A stretch of 64,000 nucleotides of DNA from Lindgomyces ingoldianus (Eukaryota > Ascomycota > Dothideomycetes > Pleosporales > Lindgomycetaceae): positions 458,666 to 522,665 of the forward strand of contig NW_022985163.1 of assembly GCF_010093535.1 (NCBI RefSeq), given 5' to 3'. Positions 10,076-21,868 of this stretch are shown here, piece after piece. The notes below the pieces were generated by a model. That model did not search any database. It was not told the DNA's origin and saw only the letters and a program-made list of their open reading frames with translations. The position numbers and the translations under genes are program-made. Position 1 is the stretch's first letter, and every line of letters starts with the position of its first letter.

Positions 10076-13000
10076 TTTGGGGGGTTGCAGAAGGGGAGGA
10101 TGGCGTTATGATATCCGACCTTGCCAAGTGCTTATTGGCTTTGTTACGGTGACTAGGGGATCCGTTATTCGAGCAGGGAGAGGATAATAGTTACCAGTAT
10201 CTAGTGAAGAGGGTGTACAGCCCTATACCTCTGCAGATGTAACTGTTAGCAGGGTGTGAAAGAATAGAGGAAGAGGTAGAGTAAAGTAAGAGATTGTTAG
10301 TTATAAAAGTACTCTATACTTCTTTACACCTCACACCTAAGCTAGCACACTTTGCTGCATCTGCTAAGTTCGATTAGTTACATTAGAACCGCTGCTTCTT
10401 ATTCTAAACCTTGTAGTTATATTTAAAAATTATTAGAGCTTGTTAAAAAATATATAGTAAACTCTAGAGCTAAGGCTAGCAATTGAACAGCAGAAGCTAG
10501 ACATATAGGTAGAGAGCTTAGCAATGCTAGGACCTGTTAAGGCGCTGTTAAGGAATAGCAGCATTAACCTTTATATGGAATTCTACTAATTAGACAGAAT
10601 TTAATGTCTAGTACAAGTATGCAGCTTTAGAGCTAGCCCTAGATCCAAGCGGCTTTTGTTAGACAGTTGGAGAGCTTTTGTTACTGGATTGTTGAGAGCC
10701 AGTGATAAACAATATTAGGGAAAAGTCAGTACGAGATAAACGGACGTTAAAGACAAATCAGAGAAGTTTTAAGGGCGTATTCAAGACAAACTGAAGTTTA
10801 AAAGATATACAAGCTACTACCAACCTCAAAACTAGTTAGGAGCTTGTGGCAGTTCTGCTAACCCCAGAGCTAAGTCTCGGGGAGGGCAGGAGGATGAGCG
10901 TGTGGTGGATACAGAGCAAAATAAGTCTGGAATGTGTAACGCGAAGTTTAGGCAATCTTACACCGGTTCCATTGGGATTCCTGTTTTCAAGTACCTAGAC
11001 ATAGCAGGTAGATGAAAGGAAAGGAAATGGAAAGCAGTGTCGATATCGTCGAAGTGACGATATGGAATGCGGGATGGCTAGGATATAACAATAAAATTTG
11101 AACGCAGTATACCGTAAAGTTAAGATTTTAAAAAGTGAGCCGATGAGGTAGTGGCAGAGAAGTCAAAATTAGTCCGCCACTGCGGTGAAAGAATCACAAG
11201 TATTTCATGCAATTAAGTCACTCCTTCGTCTCATGCATCCCGCTAAGAACTCCTGCCTTCTTATATAAACGCTGCACCGCCTGCTTCTCCAGCATGTTTC
11301 TCCCGTGCACACCAAAATCAATATAAACCTGTAGGCCGAAGGGCTCTACAATGAGCTGCGTAATCTACCTTAGGCTTGGCTTCTCATCATACTATACAAA
11401 TCATACAGCTTCTTAGACTCCCAGACCACAATAGATCACCTCTTTCATGACTCAAACCCACTGCAAAGCTATAAAACCAGTGCGCTTCTAAAACCCTCCT
11501 AGTTTCCAACTCATGCACCTCCATCGGGCTCAATAAGGTAGATACTGACCCTCTCCTCAGACTTCTCAGCCTGACAAGTAGCATACCTAGCGTAAATACC
11601 TTCAGAATTAAAACGACCGACTAAAACGACAGGAATTTAACACATGCAAAAACTTCAAGCAGGGTCAATTCCAATGGCTGACTATTCTCGGGGGTTCAGC
11701 CAAACTCACGATTATCCATCCCTGTCAAATAATCTCCTGAAAATGCGCGGGATCCACTTGCATCCCATATAGTAGAAGTGTAACTAGGTCGAGATATTAT
11801 CTATTAGTGCCTGTACCTCTCTATGTATCATGCCTGCCCCTAGAGGCTCCACATCAATACAGCACACTTCCGCTGCATCATCACCCAGCCTTCAAGAAGC
11901 TCTCCAAAAGTGACCGATACCATGAATAATATCTGTCCGATCGAGCAGGCTTAGAATAAAATTTCAGTTCTCCTCACCATGTGTCCTAGGGAGGCGAGTT
12001 GGCGCTGCAGAAGCTAGTTTGGTTACATAAGAACTGAAGTCGACCAACTCATGGCTCTTGTTCGTGATAAATGCTGCCCAGAAGCTTGACTATGTATTCT
12101 CCGGGTGCTGTTGTTTTTGCTGGAATAGATTGGAAATAAATGTATGGCTAAGCCCGTTTGTAGATTGTGTGCATGGGAAGGAGATGAAGGTTCAGGGGAT
12201 AGGCTAGAAAATGTAATTAGATCAACATACCCTTCGCCACCAGCTGATTCCAAGTGAAAAGATGCGACGTTAAGCTACGCTACGTCTTCACCCTGCGTTC
12301 GCCTCATTTATATCAGTCCGCGCAAACTCCAGCCTGTCACGCGGTCCCTCCCTCCTTCCGCATTCACGAAGTCCCTTCACCATCCCACTGGCATATATAC
12401 ACACCCCCTTATCCACTCCAGCTCCCTTCCTCCACTTTACGCCAGGTACCTGCCTACCCAGAGCCACCTCCTAGCCAGCTGCCAAAGCCGGACTAGAATA
12501 CAATCTCATCAGCCTCCACACATGGTGGGTAGCTTGGATCGCCCTCCACTCATTTCGTAACTTTGTTTCACTTCCAGTGCGAGGCGCTAAAAAGGTCGTC
12601 TCATAGGCTTGCGATATTTCCCTGCATCTCCTCGGCCTAAGAACGGGGATGAAGCGGTCGTAGCAAGAATGAAACCACTGCAAGCAACGTGATATGACCC
12701 AGCCACCTCTTCCGCCTACCTACCTCTCAGAGACCAAGACATTCCTAGACTAGACTAAGAACCTCAGCATCCATCGCTATGATCAGAACTCCGATTGTCC
12801 ATGGACTTTGAGATGCTAGGAAGCCATGGAATTTGAAACGGGGGAACAATGGCATATGGCTGGAATAAAAATCAGGAAGTCAAGTATCATTGCCCAGCTT
12901 CGTCTGCGTGCTTACTTGTCTCTCGGTTTAGAGAAGAGGCAACAAAGCATACATGAAGTCTCATGTCCATAAAAGCCTCCAGCATAGATATCATTAACGT

Positions 13001-14223
13001 AATTGCAGCTTATCCAAGATTAGAGGTAGATCTAGCCAAGCTCTCAGAACAACACTTCCCAATACTAGTACAGTGTGAAACTAAACCCGTTGATGGAAGA
13101 GCTACGCGGTTTTAGCTGTTCTTGAGTCTGCATTGATTTGATGATGTCGGGAGAAGGGGGGTTCATGGGTGCAGGAGACTGGAGATTCCATAATATCGCT
13201 AGGATAAAGTAATATAAGATGAGATGAGCGGGGAAATAACACCAAAAGTAATCGCAATCAATACAACAGAGAGAGCAGAACAGAGCCGAAGCGGGGCGAG
13301 AGTGGGCGAGAGAGGGTGGGGTGGAACGGTTGACTGAGATCCAATGTAGCTAGTCGTGGTTATCTAACCTCATCCAAACCTCAGCCCCCCAGATCCCTCA
13401 AAGATCCTTGGGTTTAAATATTGGTTGAGACCCACCCAGCTTTCCACTCCATTGCTCTCTTGGGTCGATAATTCAAAAGTGCCCCACCCACTTTCTCGCT
13501 CTATTTTAGACGTGCATAAGTATATAGATACCCAAAATTTCCTGCACCTTCTCAATGCGATGATTAAATATGGGCATGCAGTGTAGTGGGAGCATAACAA
13601 AGGGGGAAAGAGCTGCAGAATTTGCCAAATCACTTTCCCCTTGAGAGACTCAATGTCGATTCCCTACGTGCCTCTTTGGATTTAATTTTGTTTTCTTTTT
13701 AATACACTGTCCTTTACTCGATTATTAGGCTTCTGTTGCGGAAAGGAATGGGAGGAGGTGCGGGGTGGTTGAGAGAGAGATGCATATAGCGGAGATGCGG
13801 TCTTGGAAATATTGAATAGGAGACGCTGGATACTGGGGGACAAACAGGGGCGGGAAGACGTTGAGTAGGAACGCTGATGTCATGAAGAACGAGGTATTTG
13901 GTAGAGAGGAAAATGGACATGTCATTAATTTTGAAGAGTATGTCGAGAAGGATGAAGACTATAGCGGGGTCTCTTAACGCTCTCCGTCACTAGTACATAC
14001 TTTTTAAAGGATCAAATGTTTCCCCTTAGACATGCTAGCAAGATGAGGGAGTAATGCCACCCACGCTTGTCAGCCCACTGTGCACAAAGAAGACACACCG
14101 TCCCTCCAGCTATGTCGTGATACTCGTTCCAGTGCCGAGAAGCTCGCATCGTTCTAGATTCATGGATAGTGCCTCATCTATTTGGATGCATGCGAATTTG
14201 CCTGTTTCCTTCGAAATTGCGAG
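10076..14223. other. 4.1-kb region without a confident gene; partly decayed repeats
   Basis: From about 10230 to 10900 the DNA is rich in TA, CTA and TTA and poor in CpA, and contains gag-like fragments full of stops; I read it as an old RIPed retroelement remnant. From about 11220 to 11990 the minus strand holds scattered coding-looking pieces in different frames, one of them about 45 codons at 11217-11350, suggesting a degraded gene that I cannot name. From 12000 to 14200 there are only short unsupported frames and normal base composition. Confidence 0.45.
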
Positions 14224-14665
14224 TCAACAAAAAGTTCGGTTCAGGAACTTCTCGGCCCTGGCGGCAAGTAGCATTGCGAAGAGCATTGTGAGAAGCATTT
14301 TTAGCAAAACGAAAGCTAGAATGATCTTGCACAGTTTTGGTAATGCGCTGATGAACTCTTGGAAAATGGACGTCTTCGGCTGCGTCCTCGACAGGTTGAG
14401 CACGTGTACGAGTCGGGAGATGTCGGGAAGGTTGCATTCTTCAAGCATTGAGTTGACTAGGTCGACGTCTTCGCGTTCGAGGGCATGGAGGATTCGGTTG
14501 ACTCGGGATTTGTCTGCTGCTCTGACGTGCGTGAGTTAGATTGAATGGAAACATCATAGGAGAGACATACCTCTTTTTTGGGTTGCTCCTGCGCGTACCG
14601 CCTGGCGCGCTGTCGCGAGTGCCAACCATCGCGTTCACAGGAGGGCCAAGCTCGATGCGGGTCAT
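14224..14665 (-). CDS. Small hypothetical protein with hydrophobic C-terminal segment
   Basis: Two exons, 14665-14571 and 14521-14224, joined by a 49-nt intron with a textbook GTATGT donor, CTAAC branch site and CAG acceptor, give about 130 residues. The N-terminus is short and basic (GGTRRSNPKK); a charged helical segment (residues about 34-60) follows; then comes a strongly hydrophobic stretch near residues 95-115 (IILAFVLLKMLLTMLFAMLL) and a short basic end (AARAEKFLNRTFC). This looks like a tail-anchored or single-pass membrane protein. I do not recognise a family. The choice of this strand over the longer plus-strand open frame rests on the intron signals. More 5' exons are possible because the neighbouring intergenic space is about 400 bp. 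Confidence 0.45.
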
Positions 14666-15058
14666 TTTGGCCCTTCAGCGAAATCCGAGGACGGAGTGCA
14701 CCTTGCGTGTTCGTTCAGGGTGCTAGACAAAGGGTGAGAGCGATAGACGACGAGGCATGAAGGACTGGGGCGAGAGGTTCGAATTCCGAGCCTTTTGAGG
14801 GGAAGGTACCGGTGTCGCTCCTGCCAGTGAAAATTGCCTAGTGATACTCCTTCAACCTCAAGGGGCAGGAACGGCTTATCATGGAAAAGATTCGGGCCCG
14901 TAAGACATGTTGGTGTGTGTGTGAAGAGTAACGAAACGGCGAGGAAATGAGACGTGCGAATCAGCATATGAACTCAATTGCATGCTGAGTTGAAAGTCCA
15001 AACTCAAGCCCCGCAACTACCTGTCACTCCTGCCTTACCAGTACAAGGAGCACTAAGC
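14666..15058. other. Intergenic region
   Basis: No gene seen. It is the 3' side of the polyprenal reductase gene and the 5' side of the small minus-strand gene. Confidence 0.55.
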
Positions 15059-16050
15059 TCACCAGATCCAAGGAATCATTCGCTTTCTCCCCTTGACCAT
15101 TTCCGCCCCAAAACGCTCAGCATACCAGTGTTTTGTTGCACCAGCAGTGACACCCAAATTGACAGCAACGAAAACCGTTGCGGAGGCCAGAGTCCAGTTC
15201 ACAAGTCGGCCTTCTGGAGCTGCTAGAAACGACAGAAGAAGATAGATAACCACCTCACAAGTGTAGTGAGGGCAGAGAAGGTTTGGGAAAAGGGGATGAG
15301 ATGGCAGCTTGTATGTCGGGCCCACACTTTCAGTACGCAGACGGTAGAGGTATGAATGGTACACGTGCTGCCCTGCATGCGCTAGAAGAATGGCGGAAGT
15401 AAGAAAAGGCAGTTTCCGCTCGAATGTTGGATCTGAAGCGCGGCGTCCGTTCCGAAGTGTATTTGTGATTTCAATCCAGATGGCCACATTCACAGTGAGA
15501 TAGAACACTAGACCGAGGATGTAGTGCCCGATCCACATCTGACTCTTGCTTTTCGAGGTGTATAAATATGATTCCAGAAGCCGACGAGTGCCCTGGAGCA
15601 GCATGAGGAACCAGACGATTTGCACCTTCCCCACCGCCTTGACAGTGGCATCTACGGTTCGCCACGGGGTAAGACCAATCAACGGCCACAGCTGATAGCC
15701 CCAAAACAGCGAGCATAGCACAGACAATATGTAGAAATGTGTGAAGTAGTTATGCGGGATGCGGAAGCTGGCCAGGTCGTCGAGGAATTGGTCCACAGAC
15801 TGGGTGCGGGGTTTCTGTGACGACTGCGGTGGCTCATCAGATGTTTGGTGGGTGGCACGAGAGCCGTATGCTAGAAAGCGGCATTTCAGTGGTGGCACGG
15901 CCTGGATGAAGAGGATCTAGTAAGCAGCGCAGGTTAGTGACACAGATGAAGGCGGAGAGACGGTGGACTCGATACAAGAGCGGATGCGGCGAGAAAGAAG
16001 GTGCGCAACAGAGCGACAGGATCGAGGAGTCGTGCGACGACGTTTGCCAT
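15059..16050 (-). CDS. dfg10: Polyprenal reductase / steroid 5-alpha-reductase family (Dfg10-SRD5A3 type)
   Basis: Two exons, 16050-15976 and 15916-15059, split by a 59-nt intron, encode 310 residues. The join gives a start (MANVVARLLDPVALLRTFFL) running into ILFIQAVPPLKCRFLAYGSR, characteristic of the Dfg10/SRD5A3 branch. Dfg10 acts in the ER membrane in the late reduction steps that make dolichol, the lipid carrier for N-glycosylation. Several hydrophobic segments are visible, including HFYILSVLCSLFWGYQLW and IGHYILGLVFYLTVNVAIWI. The C-terminal 5-alpha-reductase domain has CPHYTCEVVIYLLLSFLA, GATKHWYAERFG and the terminal KRMIPWIW, where NADPH binding is expected. The ATG is the first in frame, and an N-terminal membrane segment is expected in this family. 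The gene faces away from the ankyrin gene and shares its upstream region. Confidence 0.85.
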
Positions 16051-16920
16051 GCCTATTCGTAGAGCGTCTTGGATATGGTGACGTTAATGTGCGAGAGCAG
16101 ATTGGGGTGCGTCGTTGCAGTGTGAGTGAGCAGGTGGAGGTGGGAAGGCCGCAGCCTTTCACCGCTGCACCTCTGCTGCCACTGGCCCTGGGCTTGGGGC
16201 CAGATCGGCGTTTTCGTTAAGGTTAATTTACCCGTCGATCACACAGCTTCAGCATGGCACGAGAGCGCGCCGTTTGTTGGGCTATAGTAATGTTTCACGC
16301 TGCTCTGTTGAACGCCGAAGCACAGGCAGACCGTGGACTGACGGCCAGCGAGTGCGTAGGAATACCCCCCCCCAAATGCCCCCCAATGTTGGCAGCCGAG
16401 ACGAATACTCGAAATGCGCAACATGCTTCGGTCTCCTTTTCATCAGACAGTCACATCTTCCCCATGATAAACATCCGAGGCCATGCCAATCCTGTGGGAT
16501 GGGCTGGGATGTCAGCCAAATCAGCACGCAGCTTGAGCAGCAGCCTGGCTAGCGGCCAAGCTCCTCTCTGTGATTTGCCAGCTCCCACACGCCTCCATAT
16601 CGCAGACACTCGACTCCTGCAACTGCTACCCTCCACACACTGTTCTCGTTGTTCAACGCCTGCTGTCCGTCTCCCGCTGTACCACAATCATATCCACAAC
16701 ATCGCCCATCCCCCATCCCCCATCGCCCATCCCTCATCGCCCATCGCCCTGCACTGCCTCCCCTCCCGACCGCGAACACAAAGCGACACAGCACCCGTCC
16801 CCGTGCAGGCAGCCAAGCGCCTTGTTCTCGCCGCTCCCGCCCTCGCACCTGTCCCTTGCTCGCTCCCCAAGCCGACCGAGATGAGGCAGGAACTCTTGAG
16901 TCCTGTCCCCGTATTGCGTG
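16051..16920. other. Bidirectional promoter region
   Basis: This separates the polyprenal reductase start (-) from the ankyrin-protein start (+). It is pyrimidine-rich on the plus strand near the ankyrin gene and contains a short CATCGCC-type tandem repeat. Open frames here are by-products of the C-rich composition. Confidence 0.55.
16700..16748 (+). repeat. Short tandem repeat of CATCSCC units
   Basis: About seven imperfect 7-bp units of the form CATCCCC/CATCGCC lie in the leader or promoter of the ankyrin gene, about 170 bp before its ATG. Confidence 0.7.
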
Positions 16921-19900
16921 ATGACCAGTAATGGCGATGCTGTTCTGAATCCATCTTCCTTCACCACCCAAGCCATCGACGGTTTCTTGCGACGAAACCA
17001 CCTGTCCGTCTCACCACCGCCGCCCGCCTCTTCGCCCAAGGCTGTCAAACCCGCCTCGCCCTCATCCGCCAAACGCAAATCCTCATCAAATACCCGCCTG
17101 CAGAATGGCGACAACAGCTCCGACGATGCCCCAAACGAGTCCGAGGCCGAGACGGTCGTGCTGGACGACGCCAAAGGCGACGCGAAGCAGCGCGTCAAGA
17201 CCGAGCGCACCGACGACGACGATGCGGACAGGCTGCGCTCGGTCAAGGAGGACTCGCAGACGTTGTCACCCGCGATGAGTGGCCGCAAGAACTCGACGTC
17301 GGATGCGAGAGACCTCAAGACGAACGGCGCCAAGCATGGCTCTGAGCGGGATGCAAAGAGCCCTGTTCCCACGTCCCCCAGCAGCCGCACCACCTCACGG
17401 CACACCAAAGAGACCAGCCCGGCCGACTCTGCAAAATCCCCCGTGAACTCCACTACCTCGCCGTCGCACCCTACCACGCGCGGCCGCAGCGCGTCGACGG
17501 TAGAGTCATCACGCAAACGCAAACTGCGGGATGAGTCGAACTCGAAATTGCTGGAGCCGCCGCGACAGAAGGTTAAAACAGAAGGCCTGAAAGACCAGCG
17601 CAACCAGCCCACATCGCCGGCCGCTCCAGGCCTGAGCAGAGCTCACAAACGATCTCAGTCCACCCAGTCGCTCGTCGGCGCTGTCGGTCGCAAGCGCAGA
17701 GAAATCACGTCCATCACGCTGCCGCCGCAGGACCGCAAACATTGGTCAGACTCGAGCTCGGAAAACTCCTCATCACCACGTCCCGTCCAAACCCCCAGTC
17801 TACCTCCCCACACCAGAGTTAAGCGGTCATCGCATCGAGCATTGACGTCTCCGGCGCGCGCTATGGTGCACAAGCGAAACGTGGATAAGTTTGGCGCAAC
17901 CCGCCTTGCACGAGAAAGCGAGAAAGGCGATCTCTCCGCAGTGAAGGCTGCATACAACGCCGCGCCAGAGGAGCTTGACCAGGAGGACTTCGCAGGCATT
18001 GCACCGTTGCAAAAAGCTGCACTGCACGGCTGGGCGGAGGTGGTAGCGTTCCTAATTAGCAAGGGCTGTAGAACCGACTGCGAATCCAACGACCGAGACA
18101 CCCCGCTCATCGATGCCGTCGAGAACGGACACCTCGATGTTGTTAAGCTCTTGCTTGACAAAGGAGGCGTGAACCCACACCACCAGAACAAAAAGGGCCA
18201 GCGCGCTATCGACGTCCTTGATCCCGACGACGAAGATGCGGAGGATATTGAAAAGGAGCTCAGAGCGGCGATGCGACGGGAAATCAATTCCACAAAAAAC
18301 GATGAATATAGCCAACCAGGACTAAATGAACAAAAGTCGGCGTCAAGACTCTTGTACAACGAATACAATACAGAGACACTGATTGAGAAAGCCGGAGACG
18401 GAGACATCCTGGCCGTTGGGGAGCTGATCAATAGCAATATCAAACCAAACATTGCTTGCGGTGTCGCTGCGTCCCGGGGCGGGCATTACGACATCCTCAG
18501 CATTCTTCTCGCCAGCGGTCTGAAGGCAGACCCCGACCCTTCAAAGCACAGCGAGACTCCGATGCTGGTGGCTATTGGTCGAGGACACCTTAAGATTGTG
18601 AACTTACTTCTCGAGCAGGATAACTTCGATCCAACAAGACGGAACCGCGATGGGAAAACATATTGGGAAATATCGGAAGAAAGACGAGGACCGAAATGGG
18701 AGCAGGAAAGGGATGCCCTTAAGACCGCATTCGACGCCTTCCGGCAAACGCACAAGAGCCCGAGGAGGAACAAGAAGGAGGCACCGAATCCATCTGCTAT
18801 GCGCGTGAAGAGGAAGTCGTCGCCTCGTCGTGAGCGCTCTTTCTCCCCTCGACCAGAATCCAAAAGAGGCCATCTTAGCAAATCTACTAACGTGCCACAA
18901 GCGCCCCAGAAATCTAGGAGGCTCATGTCCGGGAAAGAGATGGCGAACCGCGAGGTCAAGCGACGCCGACGGGTTGTTAGTGAAGAAACATCTGACGAGG
19001 AAAGTGAGGAGGAAGTGCGGCGCCCAGCGAAGAAGGCCATGTCGAAGCCTCGATCGTATAGTGAGGGAGAGGAACAGAAGCCCGCTAAAAAGGCACCAAA
19101 AGCCCGTTCAGCGGACCACGACGCTCCTAAGAGAGTTGCACGAGCCTATTCCGACGACAGCGCCGACGAGCACTACCACAGACCCACATCAAAGATTCGG
19201 ACCAGAACAATCCACAACGCCAAACCCACACCTGACGCAGAATCTCCAGACGAAAAGAAAGCTGGGAAGAAGATGGCCAAAAACCGGCTCATGGAGGAGA
19301 AAGCGAAGAAACGGCGGATGTCTGACGTGTCCCTTGAAGAGACTAAGTTGAAGAAGACACCTTCTGCGTCTGGAAAATCCACCCCCGCACCTCCCGAAAA
19401 GGCTTCCACCCCGGAATGCGTCCGCGAACGTCGCCTTGAAGCAGAGAAGCAGGCTGCAGAAATTAAACGCAAGGCAGCTGAAGCAGAGGCACGAAAACGA
19501 GAAGAGGAGGAGGCCGCCCGGGAAGCTGCACGTGAGGCCGCTCGCAAAGCTGCGGAAGAGGAAGAGGCAAGAAAGAAGGCTGAAGCCGAAGCCGAAGCTA
19601 GGCGTCTTGCAGAGGAAGCCGAAGCTGTACGGAAACGAGAAGAGGAAGCTAGGAGACGAGCTGAGGAGGAGGCTAGAATAGCAGCAGAACGAGCCGCTCG
19701 CCAAGAACGCATATCAAAGCTCCCGAAGGCATTGCGGCGGGCTTGCGAGCAAGGAAGCAATCGCCCATTGCACTTCTCAGGAGAAGAATTAGGCATATCA
19801 CCTGTCTTCTTGCCACTCTTCTATGCATCTTCCAAGGACCTCAGGCCTTCCGAACCGAACCCCACCTCCAAATCCTACATAATGTCCTTCCAAATTGTTG

Positions 19901-20520
19901 GCATTCTTGGTCTCCCCGAACTCGACCTCACACACCTCGGCGCGCCCTATGCTGAATGGGAACGAATACCTGTAACCCGCAAACAGCGCGAAATCCTCCT
20001 CCGCGAGTATGACGTTGCACTCCTCGCCCAAGACTTCCGTTTCCCAATGGAAGGCACCCCTGAATTTGATTACGAGAAGATTCAAGAGGATATCAAGGAA
20101 GCGCGGCAACAGTTTCTGGATATGGACGGTTTGTACTGGGTTGAGGATACGGTTATCAATGAGGAGGTGGAGAAATTGCAGAGTCTGAGGACGTTGGTGG
20201 ATGAGATTAAGGACACTGGGAAGAGGAGAAGATTGAATGTTGCTGAGGAAGAAGTGGAGGAGGTATTGAAGGAAAAGAGACATAAGCCTAGGAAGAGCTT
20301 TATGGATGTTGTGCTAGGTCAAGCTACTGTGAATGGGACACCAGCAGAGGAGGTGGTGAGTGAGAATGTGAATGGGAATGCAAATGCAAATGGGAATGTG
20401 AGCGGGAACGGGAATGCAAACGGTACGAACGACTCCAATGCCGGAAATATTGATGTCAATGTTACTCCCACCTCCAACGCCAACGCCAACGCAACCGCGA
20501 GCACAAATGGGGAGGGGTGA
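16921..20520 (+). CDS. Large ankyrin-repeat protein, Set3-complex subunit Hos4-like
   Basis: A single exon of 1199 residues from the ATG at 16921. Residues 1-310 are disordered, Ser/Pro/Lys-rich with NLS-like KRKSS and RKRKLR patches. Ankyrin repeats lie at about 322-435 (IAPLQKAALHGWAEVVAFLI, TPLIDAVENGHLDVVKLLLD) and again at about 490-595 (GVAASRGGHYDILSILLASG, TPMLVAIGRGHLKIVNLLLE). A basic linker, a long Glu/Ala/Arg coiled coil (about 837-933) and a conserved globular domain (about 935-1115, LPKALRRACEQG..GLYWVEDTV) follow. The tail is Asn/Gly/Ala-rich (NGNANANGN). Yeast Hos4 is the ankyrin subunit of the Set3 histone-deacetylase complex; the order of disordered N-terminus, split ankyrins, coiled coil and C-terminal domain matches fungal proteins with that label, but the name is an inference. 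It is probably nuclear. Confidence 0.75.
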   Translation: MTSNGDAVLNPSSFTTQAIDGFLRRNHLSVSPPPPASSPKAVKPASPSSAKRKSSSNTRLQNGDNSSDDAPNESEAETVVLDDAKGDAKQRVKTERTDDDDADRLRSVKEDSQTLSPAMSGRKNSTSDARDLKTNGAKHGSERDAKSPVPTSPSSRTTSRHTKETSPADSAKSPVNSTTSPSHPTTRGRSASTVESSRKRKLRDESNSKLLEPPRQKVKTEGLKDQRNQPTSPAAPGLSRAHKRSQSTQSLVGAVGRKRREITSITLPPQDRKHWSDSSSENSSSPRPVQTPSLPPHTRVKRSSHRALTSPARAMVHKRNVDKFGATRLARESEKGDLSAVKAAYNAAPEELDQEDFAGIAPLQKAALHGWAEVVAFLISKGCRTDCESNDRDTPLIDAVENGHLDVVKLLLDKGGVNPHHQNKKGQRAIDVLDPDDEDAEDIEKELRAAMRREINSTKNDEYSQPGLNEQKSASRLLYNEYNTETLIEKAGDGDILAVGELINSNIKPNIACGVAASRGGHYDILSILLASGLKADPDPSKHSETPMLVAIGRGHLKIVNLLLEQDNFDPTRRNRDGKTYWEISEERRGPKWEQERDALKTAFDAFRQTHKSPRRNKKEAPNPSAMRVKRKSSPRRERSFSPRPESKRGHLSKSTNVPQAPQKSRRLMSGKEMANREVKRRRRVVSEETSDEESEEEVRRPAKKAMSKPRSYSEGEEQKPAKKAPKARSADHDAPKRVARAYSDDSADEHYHRPTSKIRTRTIHNAKPTPDAESPDEKKAGKKMAKNRLMEEKAKKRRMSDVSLEETKLKKTPSASGKSTPAPPEKASTPECVRERRLEAEKQAAEIKRKAAEAEARKREEEEAAREAAREAARKAAEEEEARKKAEAEAEARRLAEEAEAVRKREEEARRRAEEEARIAAERAARQERISKLPKALRRACEQGSNRPLHFSGEELGISPVFLPLFYASSKDLRPSEPNPTSKSYIMSFQIVGILGLPELDLTHLGAPYAEWERIPVTRKQREILLREYDVALLAQDFRFPMEGTPEFDYEKIQEDIKEARQQFLDMDGLYWVEDTVINEEVEKLQSLRTLVDEIKDTGKRRRLNVAEEEVEEVLKEKRHKPRKSFMDVVLGQATVNGTPAEEVVSENVNGNANANGNVSGNGNANGTNDSNAGNIDVNVTPTSNANANATASTNGEG

Positions 20521-21492
20521 GCCGAAAAGTTGAACCAAGAACTTTTCAATCACTCGCCTTGCTCCTTTCACATGGAGCTCATCCCAAGCCCTGCAGTATC
20601 CTGTCCTATCCGAACCTACGACGTACCAGGCACTGGGTATGGCGCATCCACGCCTCCTGTCAACCATTATTGATGTCTGAGGAAGTACCAACAACGCAGC
20701 TAGAGATATAGTACAATCACGAGGATGGAAGAAGAAGGATTGATGTGAGAGAACGAGGGTTGTGCTAACCACTGGGGGCACACAATGTTTTAGGATTATC
20801 TTGGAATGTGACTGTATGGATACAGGAAGATAAGTGGAAATAAGGGATACGGGAGTGTGGTGGGTTGGAGGGGATATTATTCTGTGCATAGCATAATGTC
20901 CAATCATCTTGATGATGAATTTAGTGATATGTGGTGTTTAGAGGAGTAACGTCCCTCCCTACGTAGCGAGACACCCTCCGTGCCGAGACAGATAACGGGT
21001 ACTTCGACTTGAGCAACTCGATATCTTCGCACACGATAAGAATCGCTGCAGTTCTGAATAAGTTATGTGCTATAGCTATTTATAAACATCTTAGGCCTCT
21101 CCTACGTAAAAATTACCTCTACATCATTGCCTTCACGCATAAGTTACAAATAGCCTTCTTTGTACGCATAACAATAATCCTTTGCTGCAGCACTACTTAT
21201 AAGCTTTTACCACTAACTACACTTATAAAGTGGTATAATCCTACCCTCAGAGCCCTATAATCGCGCGGTAAGCCATGATCAGCCTTGTGTCCGCTTCGAT
21301 GCCCAGATTCATGCAAGATCGCCACGTTGATCGGTACCTCGGCTAGTGTCAAGCAGCCCTGCACGTCCCACGTAATCATTGTGGTGTAATTTATTTGCAG
21401 TGGCTGACAGATCTGTGGCTTTGCAGAACCTTACGGTTCGGAGGCAGGCTTTCGCATGGCCCCAGTTTTGAACAGTCTAAAGTCAACGCTAC
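20521..21492. other. Transition zone with decayed repeat
   Basis: Gene-poor. From 20949 it contains one 41-bp inverted-repeat end, and from about 21040 to 21260 an AT/TpA-rich stretch that looks RIPed and may be the remains of the element that owned that end. No intact gene seen. Confidence 0.5.
20949..20989 (+). repeat. 41-bp terminal-inverted-repeat end, left copy
   Basis: It begins ACGTCCCTCCCT and ends CCGTGCCGAGAC, preceded by TA at 20947-20948. The reverse complement of 58354-58394 matches it at 39 of 41 positions; both differences are G in the right copy and A here. TA flanks and a 41-bp inverted repeat fit a Tc1/mariner-pogo type end. Confidence 0.8.
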
Positions 21493-21868
21493 ATGACTAC
21501 TTCGATTTCTAACCTTCCTATTCCTTCCAAGATCGACGATGAAGTTGACGATGCTGACCTCCCTTCCGGACATATATGGGCCTATCCATGCAAGCTTCCT
21601 TCTTGTCCCAACTACGGCAAAGTCCTGGCTCCTATAAAGCAACTTTCTCCTCCATCTGCAAGAGCAAGATGCACACGTAACGACAATGACGACAACGATC
21701 GCACGCGGCGCAATCGAGAAAGAGTGGCGGTATACCACCGATCCTCATTTGCCGCCTCGAGCAGCCCCAGATTTTCGCCCACGAGACGATCCAGACGAGC
21801 ATGTGTGGGACTACAACTTCAAAGATGATACTGACAAAGTAATAGCTAGCAGAGGCACGCTAAAGTAA
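21493..21868 (+). pseudogene. Broken C2H2-type zinc-finger protein gene
   Basis: The first frame from the ATG at 21493 reads an acidic start and then WAYPCKLPSCPNYGK, the first half of a C2H2-like finger with a Cys-x4-Cys pair. The expected second half (SNFLLHLQEQDAH, with two His) is present but in the next frame, after an in-frame TAA. The later frame then continues with IEKEWRYTTDPHLPP through DNFK-like text to 21868. A one-base insertion near 21623 plus a stop explains this, so it is a frameshifted copy of a repeated fungal gene. It sits on the left shoulder of the RIP block. Confidence 0.55.

Noticed and set aside
10238..10382. Possible 145-bp solo LTR (TGTAACT..AGTTACA)
   Set aside because: The flanking five bases (GCAGA and TTAGA) do not match as a duplication.
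14054..14539. 161-codon plus-strand open frame
   Set aside because: It overlaps a minus-strand model with clear donor, branch and acceptor signals; the plus-strand product is Ser/Arg-rich and looks like a shadow.
17655..19796. Long minus-strand frames over the ankyrin gene
   Set aside because: Their Ser/Leu-rich products are complements of biased Glu/Lys/Arg codons on the plus strand.
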